A stretch of 64,000 bases of DNA. It comes from Nocardia wallacei. Lineage in GTDB: Bacteria; Actinomycetota; Actinomycetes; Mycobacteriales; Mycobacteriaceae. The DNA lies in NCBI RefSeq assembly GCF_014466955.1, contig NZ_AP023396.1:3844001-3908000 (forward strand), written 5' to 3'. A program made the position numbers and the translations under genes. Below the pieces are notes generated by a model. It saw nothing but the letters and a program-made list of their open reading frames with translations. It was not told the origin of the DNA and did no database searches. Within the stretch, counting starts at the first letter, position 1. Each line of letters opens with the position of its first letter. Positions 34,430 through 44,527 of this stretch are shown here, piece after piece.

Positions 34430-34559
34430 ATAACAATGTCACAGGGTTGATAACGATGTAATCGGTGGCAATGACGGTGTTATCGGGAATTTGCGTTCTC
34501 GCGGCGCTCCGGCGGCGGCGTGGACAAATAACGATGTCAGGTGGCGATAACAACGTCAG
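34430..34559. promoter_or_regulatory. Five-copy ATAAC-N3-GTCA motif array
   Basis: ATAAC-N3-GT(C/A)A occurs at 34430 (ATAACAATGTCAC), 34450 (ATAACGATGTAAT), 34528 (ATAACGATGTCAG) and 34547 (ATAACAACGTCAG), and inverted at 34471-34484 (ATGACGGTGTTAT). Two pairs are offset by about 20 bases, two helical turns. Each copy is an imperfect dyad (ATAAC/GTTAT). The array sits between the divergent NTF2-like gene and the PKS, and is probably where the cluster regulator binds. The rest of the 336-base gap shows no gene. Confidence 0.7.
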
Positions 34560-34747
34560 GGCACTGCGCCGGGATCGCGCAATTCCCGCCCGTCATGCCT
34601 ACTTGCACTGTCCACCAAGGACTTTCGACGAAGTTGGCCCCCGGCGTCGAGCATCGAAACTATGCTGTCCCACTGTTCCGGGAAATACTCGGCCGCACAG
34701 TCTTACCGCCGCGCACCGGTCGGTGCAGATATTCAGAGGACCGCGCA

Positions 34748-37700
34748 ATGTCCGATGCAGCAATCGTCGGGATCGGCTGCCGCTTTCCCGGTGGCATCGA
34801 TGATCCGGCGTCCTTCTGGGATTTTCTGATCCGACAGGGTGACGGCATCGTCGAGGTCCCGCCGGACCGGTGGAGCCTGGACAAGTTCTACGATCCCGAC
34901 CCGGAGGCGCCGGGCCGCATGTACACCCGCCACGGCGGGTTCCTCGCCCAGTCGCTGTGGGAGTTCGACGCGGACTTCTTCGGCATCTCCCAGCGCGAGG
35001 CCTCGATCCTGGACCCGCAGCAGCGGCTACTGCTCGAGGTGGCGTGGGAGGCACTCGACGACGGCGGCATGGCCGGGCGCGTCGGCGGGCGCGACGTCGG
35101 CGTGTTCGTCGGCGGATTCATGATGGACAATGCGGTGGGACGCAACGTGGTCCGGCATGCCATCAACAGCCACACCCCCACCAGTTCCTCGCATACGCTG
35201 CTGTCGGCGCGCATCGCGTTCCTGCTCGATCTGCACGGTCCGACCATGACGATCGATACGGCGTGCTCCTCGTCGCTGGTGGCGCTGCATCAGGCGGTGC
35301 GGGCGCTGGCGGACGGCGAATGCGAGTCGGCCATCGTCGGCGGCACCAACGCCATGCTGCAGCCGGAGACCTTCATCTCGATGTGCAAGGGCCGGTTCCT
35401 GGCGGTCGACGGCCACTGCAAATCGTTCGACGCCGCGGCCGACGGCTACGGGCGCGGCGAGGGCGCCGGCGCGGTGATCCTCAAGCCACTCGACGCCGCG
35501 CTACGCGACGGTGACCGCGTCTACGCGGTGGTGCGCGGCAGCGGCGTGAACCAGGACGGCCGCACGCTCGCCATCCCGGTGCCCAATCCCGTTGCCCAGG
35601 AACACCTCGCGCGCCGCGTCCACACCCAGGCCGGGATCGCGCCCGAGGAGATCGGATTCGTCGAGGCACACGGGACGGGCACGCCGGTCGGCGACCCGAT
35701 CGAGCTGACGGCGCTCGGCCACGTGTACGGCGCGGTCGCCGGGCGCGCCGAGCCGCTGCCGGTGGGCTCGCTGAAGAACAATATCGGGCACACCGAGGCG
35801 GCGGCGGGCGTGGCCGGGGTGATCAAAGCGGCGCTGACGGTCTACCACGGCACCATCGCCCCGCAGGTGCGCCTGGACAATCCGAATCCCGACATCGACT
35901 TCGACGGCCTGCGGCTGCGTGTGCCGATGGCGCCCGAGCCGCTGCGCCGGCCGCTGGTCGCGGTCAACAGCTTCGGTTACGGCGGCACCAACGCGCACGT
36001 GATCATCGGTCCCGCACCGGATTCCGGCGCGGTGCCGCCACCGCGGCCCGACACCGGCACCGTCACCGGACGGGCCACGACAGCGCTGCGCGCGGGCCGC
36101 ACCGACCCGATCGTCGTGCGGGGCAACGCCCCCGGTCTGCCGATCTTCCCCCTGTCGGCGCGCAGCGAGACGGCGCTGCGGGCGCTGGCCGCGGAACTGG
36201 CGGTCGACCCCGAACCCGTGGACCGTCTCACCGCCGCGGCATGGGTGCGGCGGGCACATCATCCGCTGCGGGTGGCATTGCGCTACACCGACTCCGACGA
36301 TCTGCGCGCACAGCTGGCCGAGTTCGCGGCGGGCGGCGGGCAGGTCCCGGCGCGGGCGGTGACCGAGGGCAGTACCGATCCGGTGTTCGTCTACAGCGGC
36401 ATGGGGCCGCAGTGGTGGGGCATGGGCCGGGAACTGCTGCGCGGCGACGGCCCGGCGGCCACGGTAGCGCGCGAGGTCGACCGGGAGTTCGGCAAGCTCG
36501 CGGGCTGGTCGATCCTGGACGAGATGCTGCGCGCGGAGGCGGAATCCCGCATCACCCGCACCGAGATCGCGCAGCCCGCGAACTTCCTGCTGCAGACCGC
36601 CCTGACCGCGGAACTCGCCGAGCGCGGCATCCGGCCCGCGGTGGTGGTGGGCCACAGCGTCGGCGAGGTCACCGCCGCGTACGTGTCCGGCGCGCTCACT
36701 CTCACCGAGGCGGTGACGGTCAGCTACCACCGCTCCCGGCTGCAGGCCACCACCGCCGGCAGCGGCGCGATGCTCGCGGTCGGGCTGTCCGAGGCCGAGA
36801 CCCGCGAGCTGCTCGCCGACCTCGACGGCGTGGACGTCGCCGCGATCAACAGCCCGTCGGCGGTGACCCTCGCGGGCCCGGCGCCGATCCTGCGCGATGT
36901 CGCCGAAAAGCTCACCGCGGACGGCGTTTTCGCCCGCATGCTGCGTGTGGAGGTGCCCTACCACAGCCGGTTGATGGACCCGATCCTCGACGAGCTGCGC
37001 ACGGCGCTGGCCGCGTTGTCCGCCCGCGACACCTCGGTTGCCGCCTACTCCACGGTGACCGCCGCCGCGGCGACAGCACAGGATTGGGACGCCGAGTACT
37101 GGTGCCGCAATGTGCGCGAGCCGGTCCGCTTCGCCGACACCGTCGAGGTCCTGCTCGGTGCCGGGCACCGGATCTTCCTCGAGGTCGGGCCGCACCCGGT
37201 GCTCAGCGGCAGCATCCGGGAGATCCTGCTGCAGCAGGGCGGTGCGGGCGCCGCGGTGCCGACCCTCGCCCGCGGCGGTGACGATCGGGAGAACCTGCTC
37301 ACCGCCGTCGCCGAGTTGTACCGCGCCGGGGCACTGGACAGCGAGCGTCTCCCCCGCCCGATCGATGCCACCGCACCACACACCGGGCTGCCGCGCTACC
37401 CGTGGCAGCGGCGGCACGTGTGGGCGCAGGAGCCCGAGACCCGGCTGGACCGGCTCGGCACCCCGGACGGTTACGCCATGCTCGGCGACCGGATCGCGGC
37501 GGCGGCGCCGGAATGGGAAGTGTCGCTGTCGGTGACGAATCTGCCGTGGCTGCGCGACCACGTGGTCGCGGGGGCCGTGGTATTGCCGGGGGCCGCCTAT
37601 CTCGATGCCGCGCTCAGCGCGATCGCCGCCCGCACCGGCCGGGACAGCTTCGGGCTCGAATCCGTCGAGTTCGTCAACCCGCTGGTGGTCGACGAACACG

Positions 37701-40700
37701 ACGTTCCGGTGCTGCGGATCGGGGTGGAGGAGACGACGCGGCGGTTCACGGTGCGGTCGCGGACGGCGACCGGTGCGGACTGGACGGTCAATGCCTTCGG
37801 GCGCCTGGTCGAGGCCGATGTCGACGGCAGCGGCGTCGACATCGCCGTCCCCCCCGGCGCCGCGGAGATTCCCGCCGACACGCTCTACGACAGCATGGCC
37901 GCGCACGGGCTCACCTACGGCCCGGCGTTCCGGCTGCTGCGCACGGTCCACGTCGGCCCGGACAGTGTTGTCGCACAGGTGGATACGCCGCCGCACGATG
38001 CCACACACCGGCATCTGGCCCATCCCGCCGTGCTCGATGCCGCACTGCAGTGCTTCGCCGCCCTCTACGCGGCGACCGTCGCCCAGGACGGCGCGGCCGA
38101 CCCGGATGTCGTGGTGCCCGCCGCTATCGACCGGGTGCGGTGGACCGGCCCGATTCCGGCCGACCCGGTGGTCGTGGTCACCCGCGATCCCGCCGACGCG
38201 CTGCGCGCCGACATCCGGATCGCCTCCCCGGCGGGCGCGGTGGCGCTCACGCTCACCGGCGTGCGGTTCGGCACGCTCACTCCGCGCCGCCCGCTGTCGG
38301 ATCAGCTCGACGAGCTGTACTACGAGCCGGTGTGGGGGATCGTGTCCGACACCGCCGAGGCCGCGCCGCCACCGGCCCTGAACGAGGAGGCGCTGGTGGT
38401 GGTCAATCTCGGCGCCGAGATCTCCCAGCGCGCCAAGGAGATCGCCAGCACCCGGCCCAGTGAGCTGGTCACCGTCGGCGAGCACGCCGCCGCGCTCGGC
38501 ACGCCGCAGCTGATCGACCTGCTGCACGGCGGCCTCGCCCGCCCCGGCGTCGAGCGGCTGCGCCTGGTCGTCGTCGCCGGGTCCGATCTGGACGGCATCC
38601 ACAATGTCGACGGCCTGGCACAGGTCGCCCGGGCGGTGAAACAGGTACTGGCGCTGGACGATACGTCGCCCGATGCCGCGCCGGGCACCCCGCGCGAGAT
38701 CCGTGGCATCGTCGTCACGGAGAACGCGCTGTGCCTGCCGATCGACCGCTTCGCCCGCCTCGAGCACGCCCCGCTGGCCGGTGGCCGCCGCGAACTGCTC
38801 AACGAGCTGCCCGCCGCCGGGTGGCGGCTGGTGGACACCGAGCCCGCCACGGCCGCCGCCGACGTCCTGGAACAGATCTACGCTGACACCCTCACCGACG
38901 AGGTGGCGCTGCGCGCGGGGGCGTGCTGGACCATCCGCTGGCGGCACACCCTCGGCGGCCATCTGGCCCGCTGGGCGGCCCCGGCGCCGCTGACCGATCC
39001 CGAACGGTCCTACTGTCTCGACATTCCGCGGTCGCGGCTGTTGCCGGAGCTGGCGCTGCGCACCACCGAGCGAATCGCGCCGGGCCCGGAGGAGATCGAG
39101 ATCCGCATGCAGGCGGTCGGTCTCAACTACAAGGACACGCTGAAGGTCCTCGGCGTGCTCACCGAAAAAGAGCTCGACGGAACGTTTTTCGGCACCGAGA
39201 TCGGCATGGACGGCTACGGCGTGGTGGAACGCGTCGGCAGCGCCGTCACCGGCATCGCGCCCGGCGACGAGATCTCGGTCGTGGCGCCGGGCATCGTGCG
39301 CCGCTTCGTGACCCTGCGCCCGGACACCGGCGCGACCACCGCGATGGACATCTTCCCGCCGGGCGCGTTCGACCCGCTGCACTGCACCTCGGTGATGCCG
39401 CTGTTCACCGCCGAGATCGGGCTCGGCGAACTGGCGCGGGTGCGGCCGGGTGAGACGGTGCTGGTGCACGGCGCGGCCGGCGGCATGGGCATGGCCGCGG
39501 TGCAGGTGGCGCTGCGTATGGGCGCGACGGTGATCGCCACGGCGGGCAGCCCCGAACGCCGCGAACAGGTGCGGGCGCTGGGCGCCCACGAGGTGCTCAA
39601 CTCCCGCTCGGTCACTTTCGTCGACGAGGTGCTGCGGCTGACCGGCGGCGCGGGGGTGGATGTCGTCTACAGTTCCGCGCCGGGTGAGATCCTGCAGCAG
39701 AACTTCCGTGTCGCAGGGGAATTCGGCCGCATCGTCGATATCGGCAAGGCCGACATCTACGGGTCGGGCGCCATCGACCTGCGGCCGTTCGACCGCAACC
39801 TGTCGTTCTTCGCCGTCGATATCGACCGCATCCTGGCGCATCGGCCCGAGCAGGTGCGCCACGCCGCGCGGCGGGTGGTGGACGCGATGTATCACGGCGA
39901 GTACCGGGCGCTGCCCAATACGGTATTCGGTCTCGACCGGCTCACCGAGGCGTTCGAGACCGTGGCCCGCTCGGCCCAGGTCGGGCGCGTCGTGCTGGAT
40001 CTGCGCGCGGAACGGCCCGCGGTGCGTCACATCCCGCGCGAGCCCGAGATCGACCCGGGCGCAAGCTATCTCGTCACCGGCGGGTTCGGCGCCTTCGGGC
40101 TGGCGACCGCGCGCCACCTGGTGCGCCGCGGGGTCCGGCACCTGGTGCTGGCCGGTCGGCGCGGCGCGACCACCGCCGCCGCGCGCACGCAGCTCACCGA
40201 ATTCGCCTGCGCGGGAATAGATGTGCGTGAGGAGCGGGTGGATGTCGCCGACTACGACGCGGTGGCCGCGCTGGTCGCCCGCATCCAGGCGAGCGGTGCG
40301 CCGCTGCGCGGGGTGATCCACGCGGCGGGGGTGGTCAACAACACCGAGATTCCCGAGGTCACCCTCGACTCGCTGCGGGAGATCTTCGAACCCAAGGTGC
40401 ACGGCGCGCTGCACCTGGATCGCGCCACCACCGCGGCGGGGGTGGAGCTGGACTTCTTCGTGCTGTACTCCTCCGCCAGCGGCATCGCCGGGCTGTCGCC
40501 CCAATTGGGTTATGCCTCGGCCAATTCCGCGCTCGACGCGCTCGCCTGGACGCGGCGCGCCCAGGGCAGGCCCGCGGTGTCGGTGGACTGGGGGTTCATG
40601 CGCGGCGACGGCGGCATGGCCGACTCGCGGGCGGTGTCGCGGTACGCGGAGATGACCGGATACGGCTCGCTGGACATGGATTTCGCGACGGTGCTGCTGT

Positions 40701-41155
40701 GGGAATGCCTGCGCCTGGACGTGCCACAGTGCGCGGTGCTCGATATCGACTGGGCGCAATGGGCACTGGCGCACCGCTCCTCGGCGCGCGCCCCGCGATT
40801 CGCGGAACTGGTCACGGCGGCGGGCGGCGGCGCGGGCGGCACCGGCGCGCTGCGCGCCGAGATCCTCACCATCGACGCCGAGCAGCGCGGCGAGGTGGTG
40901 GCCTGGCTGCTCGCCGAACAGCTCGCGATCGTGCTCGGCGTCGACGCCGACATCGTCGACCTCGACACCCCCACCAGCGAACTGGGCCTGGATTCGCTGA
41001 TGGCGATGGAATTCGGCGCCCGGGTGGTCAAGAGCCTGGGCGTGAAGATGTCCGTGCTGTCCATCGGCGCCGGACTGTCGCTGGGCGGGCTCGGCGCCAA
41101 GATCGCCGCGCAGATCGCCCAGGAAGAAGCAACGACCGAACCGACGGCACCGTGA
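34748..41155 (+). CDS. Single-module reducing type I polyketide synthase (KS-AT-DH-ER-KR-ACP)
   Basis: A 2135-residue megasynthase, presumably iterative. KS: Cys173 (DTACSSS), His308 (EAHGTGT), His348 (NNIGHTEAAAG). AT: Ser637 (GHSVGEV), with PYHS where malonyl ATs have HAFH and methylmalonyl ATs YASH. DH: His938 (HVVAGAVVLPG) and Asp1097 (HPAVLDAAL). ER: VHGAAGGMGMAAVQ near 1575. KR: TGGFGAFG near 1776 and Tyr1922. ACP: Ser2083 (LGLDSLMA). All active sites are intact, so the chain should be fully reduced. There is no thioesterase; the adjacent PLP enzyme is the likely release catalyst. Domain order differs from enediyne synthases (KS-AT-ACP-KR-DH-PPTase) and resembles mycocerosic-acid-type synthases. 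AGAGGA precedes the ATG. Confidence 0.95.
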   Translation: MSDAAIVGIGCRFPGGIDDPASFWDFLIRQGDGIVEVPPDRWSLDKFYDPDPEAPGRMYTRHGGFLAQSLWEFDADFFGISQREASILDPQQRLLLEVAWEALDDGGMAGRVGGRDVGVFVGGFMMDNAVGRNVVRHAINSHTPTSSSHTLLSARIAFLLDLHGPTMTIDTACSSSLVALHQAVRALADGECESAIVGGTNAMLQPETFISMCKGRFLAVDGHCKSFDAAADGYGRGEGAGAVILKPLDAALRDGDRVYAVVRGSGVNQDGRTLAIPVPNPVAQEHLARRVHTQAGIAPEEIGFVEAHGTGTPVGDPIELTALGHVYGAVAGRAEPLPVGSLKNNIGHTEAAAGVAGVIKAALTVYHGTIAPQVRLDNPNPDIDFDGLRLRVPMAPEPLRRPLVAVNSFGYGGTNAHVIIGPAPDSGAVPPPRPDTGTVTGRATTALRAGRTDPIVVRGNAPGLPIFPLSARSETALRALAAELAVDPEPVDRLTAAAWVRRAHHPLRVALRYTDSDDLRAQLAEFAAGGGQVPARAVTEGSTDPVFVYSGMGPQWWGMGRELLRGDGPAATVAREVDREFGKLAGWSILDEMLRAEAESRITRTEIAQPANFLLQTALTAELAERGIRPAVVVGHSVGEVTAAYVSGALTLTEAVTVSYHRSRLQATTAGSGAMLAVGLSEAETRELLADLDGVDVAAINSPSAVTLAGPAPILRDVAEKLTADGVFARMLRVEVPYHSRLMDPILDELRTALAALSARDTSVAAYSTVTAAAATAQDWDAEYWCRNVREPVRFADTVEVLLGAGHRIFLEVGPHPVLSGSIREILLQQGGAGAAVPTLARGGDDRENLLTAVAELYRAGALDSERLPRPIDATAPHTGLPRYPWQRRHVWAQEPETRLDRLGTPDGYAMLGDRIAAAAPEWEVSLSVTNLPWLRDHVVAGAVVLPGAAYLDAALSAIAARTGRDSFGLESVEFVNPLVVDEHDVPVLRIGVEETTRRFTVRSRTATGADWTVNAFGRLVEADVDGSGVDIAVPPGAAEIPADTLYDSMAAHGLTYGPAFRLLRTVHVGPDSVVAQVDTPPHDATHRHLAHPAVLDAALQCFAALYAATVAQDGAADPDVVVPAAIDRVRWTGPIPADPVVVVTRDPADALRADIRIASPAGAVALTLTGVRFGTLTPRRPLSDQLDELYYEPVWGIVSDTAEAAPPPALNEEALVVVNLGAEISQRAKEIASTRPSELVTVGEHAAALGTPQLIDLLHGGLARPGVERLRLVVVAGSDLDGIHNVDGLAQVARAVKQVLALDDTSPDAAPGTPREIRGIVVTENALCLPIDRFARLEHAPLAGGRRELLNELPAAGWRLVDTEPATAAADVLEQIYADTLTDEVALRAGACWTIRWRHTLGGHLARWAAPAPLTDPERSYCLDIPRSRLLPELALRTTERIAPGPEEIEIRMQAVGLNYKDTLKVLGVLTEKELDGTFFGTEIGMDGYGVVERVGSAVTGIAPGDEISVVAPGIVRRFVTLRPDTGATTAMDIFPPGAFDPLHCTSVMPLFTAEIGLGELARVRPGETVLVHGAAGGMGMAAVQVALRMGATVIATAGSPERREQVRALGAHEVLNSRSVTFVDEVLRLTGGAGVDVVYSSAPGEILQQNFRVAGEFGRIVDIGKADIYGSGAIDLRPFDRNLSFFAVDIDRILAHRPEQVRHAARRVVDAMYHGEYRALPNTVFGLDRLTEAFETVARSAQVGRVVLDLRAERPAVRHIPREPEIDPGASYLVTGGFGAFGLATARHLVRRGVRHLVLAGRRGATTAAARTQLTEFACAGIDVREERVDVADYDAVAALVARIQASGAPLRGVIHAAGVVNNTEIPEVTLDSLREIFEPKVHGALHLDRATTAAGVELDFFVLYSSASGIAGLSPQLGYASANSALDALAWTRRAQGRPAVSVDWGFMRGDGGMADSRAVSRYAEMTGYGSLDMDFATVLLWECLRLDVPQCAVLDIDWAQWALAHRSSARAPRFAELVTAAGGGAGGTGALRAEILTIDAEQRGEVVAWLLAEQLAIVLGVDADIVDLDTPTSELGLDSLMAMEFGARVVKSLGVKMSVLSIGAGLSLGGLGAKIAAQIAQEEATTEPTAP

Positions 41156-41165
41156 GGAATCGCCC

Positions 41166-42530
41166 ATGACGACCGATGCGCGCGCACTGGCGCGCTCCCT
41201 GATGTCCAAGCACGACCCGGGCGGCAACGGCGCCACCACCGCGGCCACCCCGGCCGCCGCGATCGACACCCCCGCGACCGCGCGCCCGGCGCCGCGCACC
41301 GACTTCCGCGACCACCCGGGCGTGGTGGAGGCCACCGAGAAATGGGCGCGCTTCGACACCTGGGCGCGCGGGGCCGGGGTGATCAACCCGTACTACCTGC
41401 CGCACGAGGGCGTCAGTGGCGCGGTGACCCGTTTCGCGGGCCGGGACATGCTGAACTTCAGCAGCTTCGGCTATCTGGACCTGGCCGCCGAGCCGCGGGT
41501 GCACGCGGCCGCGGCCGATGCCATCACCCGCTACGGCACCTCCGCGGCGGCGGTGCGGCTGGTGGCGGGCGAGCTGCCGTTGTACGGGGAGCTGGAGTCG
41601 GAGATCGCCCGCATCTACGATACCGACGCCGCGATCGTCACCTCGAGCGGTTTCCTCACCAACGCCGCGGCCGTGGCGTTCCTGCTCGGCAAACGCGATA
41701 TCGCCGTGTGCGATTCACTGATCCACAACAGCATCGTCTCGGGCACCGAATGGGCCGGGTGCAAGCGGGTCACGTTCCGGCACAACGATCCGGAGTCGCT
41801 CGAGGCGATCCTGTCGATGTCGCGGCGCAGCTTCGAACGGGCCATGGTGCTGGTCGAGGGCGTCTACAGCATGGACGGCGATATCGTCCGGCTGCCCGAA
41901 ATCATCGAGGTGGCACGCAGATACGACTGCTCGATCATGATCGACGAGGCGCATTCGTTCGGTGTCCTCGGTGAGCGCGGGCTGGGCGTGCGCGAGCATT
42001 TCGACCTGCCCGGCGACGCCGTCGACGTCTGGATGGGAACCCTGTCCAAGGCGCTGGGCAGCGTCGGCGGCTATCTGGCGGCCAACCGCGAGCTCGTCGA
42101 CGGCTTCAAGTACTCCGCGTCGGGCCTGAGCATGTACACCGCCTCGCCCGCGCCGTCTGCGGCGGCCGCCGCGCTCGCGGGGCTCGCGGTGCTGCACGAC
42201 GAACCCGAACGTGTCGCGGCGCTGCGGCACAACGCGCGGTATTTCCATCGGCGGGCCGGTGAACTCGGCTTCGACACCGGCAACGGGCAGGGCACGCCGA
42301 TCACCCCGATCATCACCGGCGCCGACGAGCCCGCCGTCCGCGCCTCGATGGATCTGCTGGAACACAACGTGATGGCCAACGCCATCGGACATCCGGTGGT
42401 GCCCTCGGGCGAGGCCCGGCTGCGGTTCTTCGTCAACTGCCGGCACACCGAACAACAGCTCGACCAGGCGTTGAACACCGTGCGGCAGGTGTTCGACGGC
42501 ATGACCACGGAAGAAGGGCCCCAGTCGTGA
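41166..42530 (+). CDS. PLP-dependent alpha-oxoamine synthase (BioF/serine palmitoyltransferase-like)
   Basis: A 454-residue fold-type I PLP enzyme. The cofactor Lys295 is in MGTLSKALGSVGGY, DEAHSFGVLGERG binds the pyridine ring, and VEGVYSMDGD is also typical. This family joins an acyl thioester to an amino acid with loss of CO2, giving a 2-amino-3-ketone. Substrate could be Ser, Gly or Ala. The first 45 residues are a low-complexity Ala/Thr/Pro extension, absent from BioF. It starts 10 bases after the PKS stop, so it very likely takes the chain from the PKS ACP. Its stop overlaps the GTG of the next gene. Confidence 0.93.
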   Translation: MTTDARALARSLMSKHDPGGNGATTAATPAAAIDTPATARPAPRTDFRDHPGVVEATEKWARFDTWARGAGVINPYYLPHEGVSGAVTRFAGRDMLNFSSFGYLDLAAEPRVHAAAADAITRYGTSAAAVRLVAGELPLYGELESEIARIYDTDAAIVTSSGFLTNAAAVAFLLGKRDIAVCDSLIHNSIVSGTEWAGCKRVTFRHNDPESLEAILSMSRRSFERAMVLVEGVYSMDGDIVRLPEIIEVARRYDCSIMIDEAHSFGVLGERGLGVREHFDLPGDAVDVWMGTLSKALGSVGGYLAANRELVDGFKYSASGLSMYTASPAPSAAAAALAGLAVLHDEPERVAALRHNARYFHRRAGELGFDTGNGQGTPITPIITGADEPAVRASMDLLEHNVMANAIGHPVVPSGEARLRFFVNCRHTEQQLDQALNTVRQVFDGMTTEEGPQS

Positions 42531-44527
42531 AGCTACCACCGAATCTGCTGCGAAAAGCGCTGGTGCCCTTGGCATCACTGGGCATGATGGTCGCGCTGTT
42601 CGTGCCCGCGCACTCCACCATGGTCGCCCCGGTGGAGTCCGACGCCGGCGCGCCGCTGGCGAGCAAGTTCAAGTTCACCGAGATGCCGATCGCGCTGCCG
42701 CCCGGCCTGCCCGAACGCAAGATCCGCAATATCGAGCCCCGCTACGAACACGTGGTGGCGTGGATGTCGTCGGTGAACGCGGCGGTGGCCATCAACGACA
42801 TCGACGGCAACGGCAGAGCCGACGATCTGTGCCTGGTCGACTCCCGCTCCGACAGCGTGATCGTCACTCCCGCACCCGACAGCGACACCAGCCGCTATCA
42901 GCCGTTCGTGCTGAATCCGGCGCCGTTGCCGACCGACGACGAGATGGCGCCCACCGGATGCATTCCCGGCGATTTCGACCACTCCGGTCGGATCGGGCTG
43001 ATGGTCTACTACGGTGGCCGCACCCCGATCGTGTTCCTGCCCCGGGCCGGGGCCAAACAGCTGAACAACGCCGCTTTCCGGCCGGTGGAGACCGTGGCGC
43101 CGCCCGCCACTCCCGACGGCAGCTATCAGGGGGCGCGCTGGTTCACGCTGGCGTCGTCGGTCGCCGATTTCGACGGCGACGGCAATCTCGACATCTTCAT
43201 CGGGAACTACTTCCCCGACAGCGATTTCATCGGCGCCACCGGCGAGCACAGCCTGACGCTCAACGAATCGTTCTCCAAGGCCACCAATGCCGGTGGCGCG
43301 CACCTGCTCTCGCTGCAGCGCAGCACCGGCGGCACGGAACCGAACGCGGAGTTCCGCGAGGTGTTCGACGCCTTCCCCGAGCACGCGAAGAACGGCTGGA
43401 CCATCGCGTCCGCGCCGCAGGACCTCACCGGTGACCAGCTGCCCGAACTGTATGTCGCCAACGACATGGGCCCGGACCGGTTGTTCGTGAACAAGTCCAC
43501 CCCCGGCCATTTCGAGTTCGGGCTGGCCGAGGGCAAGCGCGGGCCGACCGATCCCAAGTCCTTCGTGCTGGGGCACGACTCGTTCAAGGGCATGGGCGTG
43601 GACTTCGGTGACCTCGACGGCCGCGGCATGCCCGACCTGTTCGTCAGCAACATCGCCCAGCGCTGGGGCATCATCGAGGGCAACCTGGCATTCTACAACA
43701 CCGCCAAGGACACGAAAGACGCCGCCGCGCAGCTGAATTCGGGAGTGGCGCCGTTCGAGAACCGTTCGGTGAGCCAGGGCCTGGCCTGGAGCGGCTGGTG
43801 CTGGGACACCAAGATCGCCGACTTCGACAACAGCGGCCGCCCGCAGATCGTGCAGACCAACGGCATGTTCAAGGGCGACACCACCCGCTGGCCGCAGGTG
43901 CAGGAAATGGCCACCATGAACGACCTGCTGGCCCGATACCCGTGGGCCTGGCCGAATTTCACCGCGAAGGGCGACCTGGCCGGTAACAACCGGATGGCGT
44001 TCTTCGCCCAGGACGACAACGGCAAGTTCACCAACATCTCCCCCGCCCTGGACATCTTCGCGGCCGTCCCGACCCGGGGCATCGCGATCGGTGATCCCAC
44101 CGGCACCGGCAAGCTCAGCTTCGCCGTCGCCCGGCAGTGGGACACCCCGGTCTACTACCGCAACGATTCGCCCGATACGGGCCGGTACCTCGGCCTGCAA
44201 CTGTTCACCCCGCCGACGAACTCGGCGCCCGGCGACACCACCCTGGCAGGCAAGCCGATCCTCGGCTCACCGGCCGTCGGCGCCCAGGTCACCGTCACCA
44301 CCCCGGACGGCAGGCCGCACATCGCCCAGCTCGACGGCGGCAGCGGGCACGCCGGGAAGCGGGCCACCGACATCCATCTCGGGCTCGGCGACGTCGATCC
44401 CGCCACCCCGCTGCCGGTCCAGCTGAGCTGGCGTGACAACCACGGCGCCGTGCACACCCAGCAGCTGCAGCTGCGGCCGGGCAGCCACACCCTCGTTCTC
44501 GACACCGATGCCCGGGAGGTGCACTGA
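42527..44527 (+). CDS. CRTAC1/UnbV family protein (enediyne E4-like)
   Basis: A 666-residue protein with an N-terminal membrane anchor or signal (KALVPLASLGMMVALFVPA). At least six FG-GAP/VCBS calcium-binding-type repeats follow: NDIDGNGRADDL, DFDHSGRIG, DFDGDGNLDIFIG, DLTGDQLPELYV, DLDGRGMPDLFV and DFDNSGRPQIV. The C-terminal 110 residues form the ASPIC/UnbV domain (GAQVTVTTPDGRPHIAQLDG). UnbV homologs are conserved in enediyne clusters with no firmly known role. It should face the outside of the membrane. It is coupled to both neighbours by overlapping stop/start codons (GTGA, TGATG). Confidence 0.92.
   Translation: MKLPPNLLRKALVPLASLGMMVALFVPAHSTMVAPVESDAGAPLASKFKFTEMPIALPPGLPERKIRNIEPRYEHVVAWMSSVNAAVAINDIDGNGRADDLCLVDSRSDSVIVTPAPDSDTSRYQPFVLNPAPLPTDDEMAPTGCIPGDFDHSGRIGLMVYYGGRTPIVFLPRAGAKQLNNAAFRPVETVAPPATPDGSYQGARWFTLASSVADFDGDGNLDIFIGNYFPDSDFIGATGEHSLTLNESFSKATNAGGAHLLSLQRSTGGTEPNAEFREVFDAFPEHAKNGWTIASAPQDLTGDQLPELYVANDMGPDRLFVNKSTPGHFEFGLAEGKRGPTDPKSFVLGHDSFKGMGVDFGDLDGRGMPDLFVSNIAQRWGIIEGNLAFYNTAKDTKDAAAQLNSGVAPFENRSVSQGLAWSGWCWDTKIADFDNSGRPQIVQTNGMFKGDTTRWPQVQEMATMNDLLARYPWAWPNFTAKGDLAGNNRMAFFAQDDNGKFTNISPALDIFAAVPTRGIAIGDPTGTGKLSFAVARQWDTPVYYRNDSPDTGRYLGLQLFTPPTNSAPGDTTLAGKPILGSPAVGAQVTVTTPDGRPHIAQLDGGSGHAGKRATDIHLGLGDVDPATPLPVQLSWRDNHGAVHTQQLQLRPGSHTLVLDTDAREVH

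Noticed and set aside
34748..41155. Naming the PKS a mycocerosic acid synthase
   Set aside because: Domain order matches, but the AT motif is not of the methylmalonyl type and the neighbours are an oxoamine synthase and Unb genes rather than FadD/Pap genes.
35501..41386. A 1961-codon open frame on the minus strand opposite the PKS
   Set aside because: It is a mirror of the PKS coding strand with Arg/Gly/His-rich composition and no domain; the PKS has every catalytic motif.
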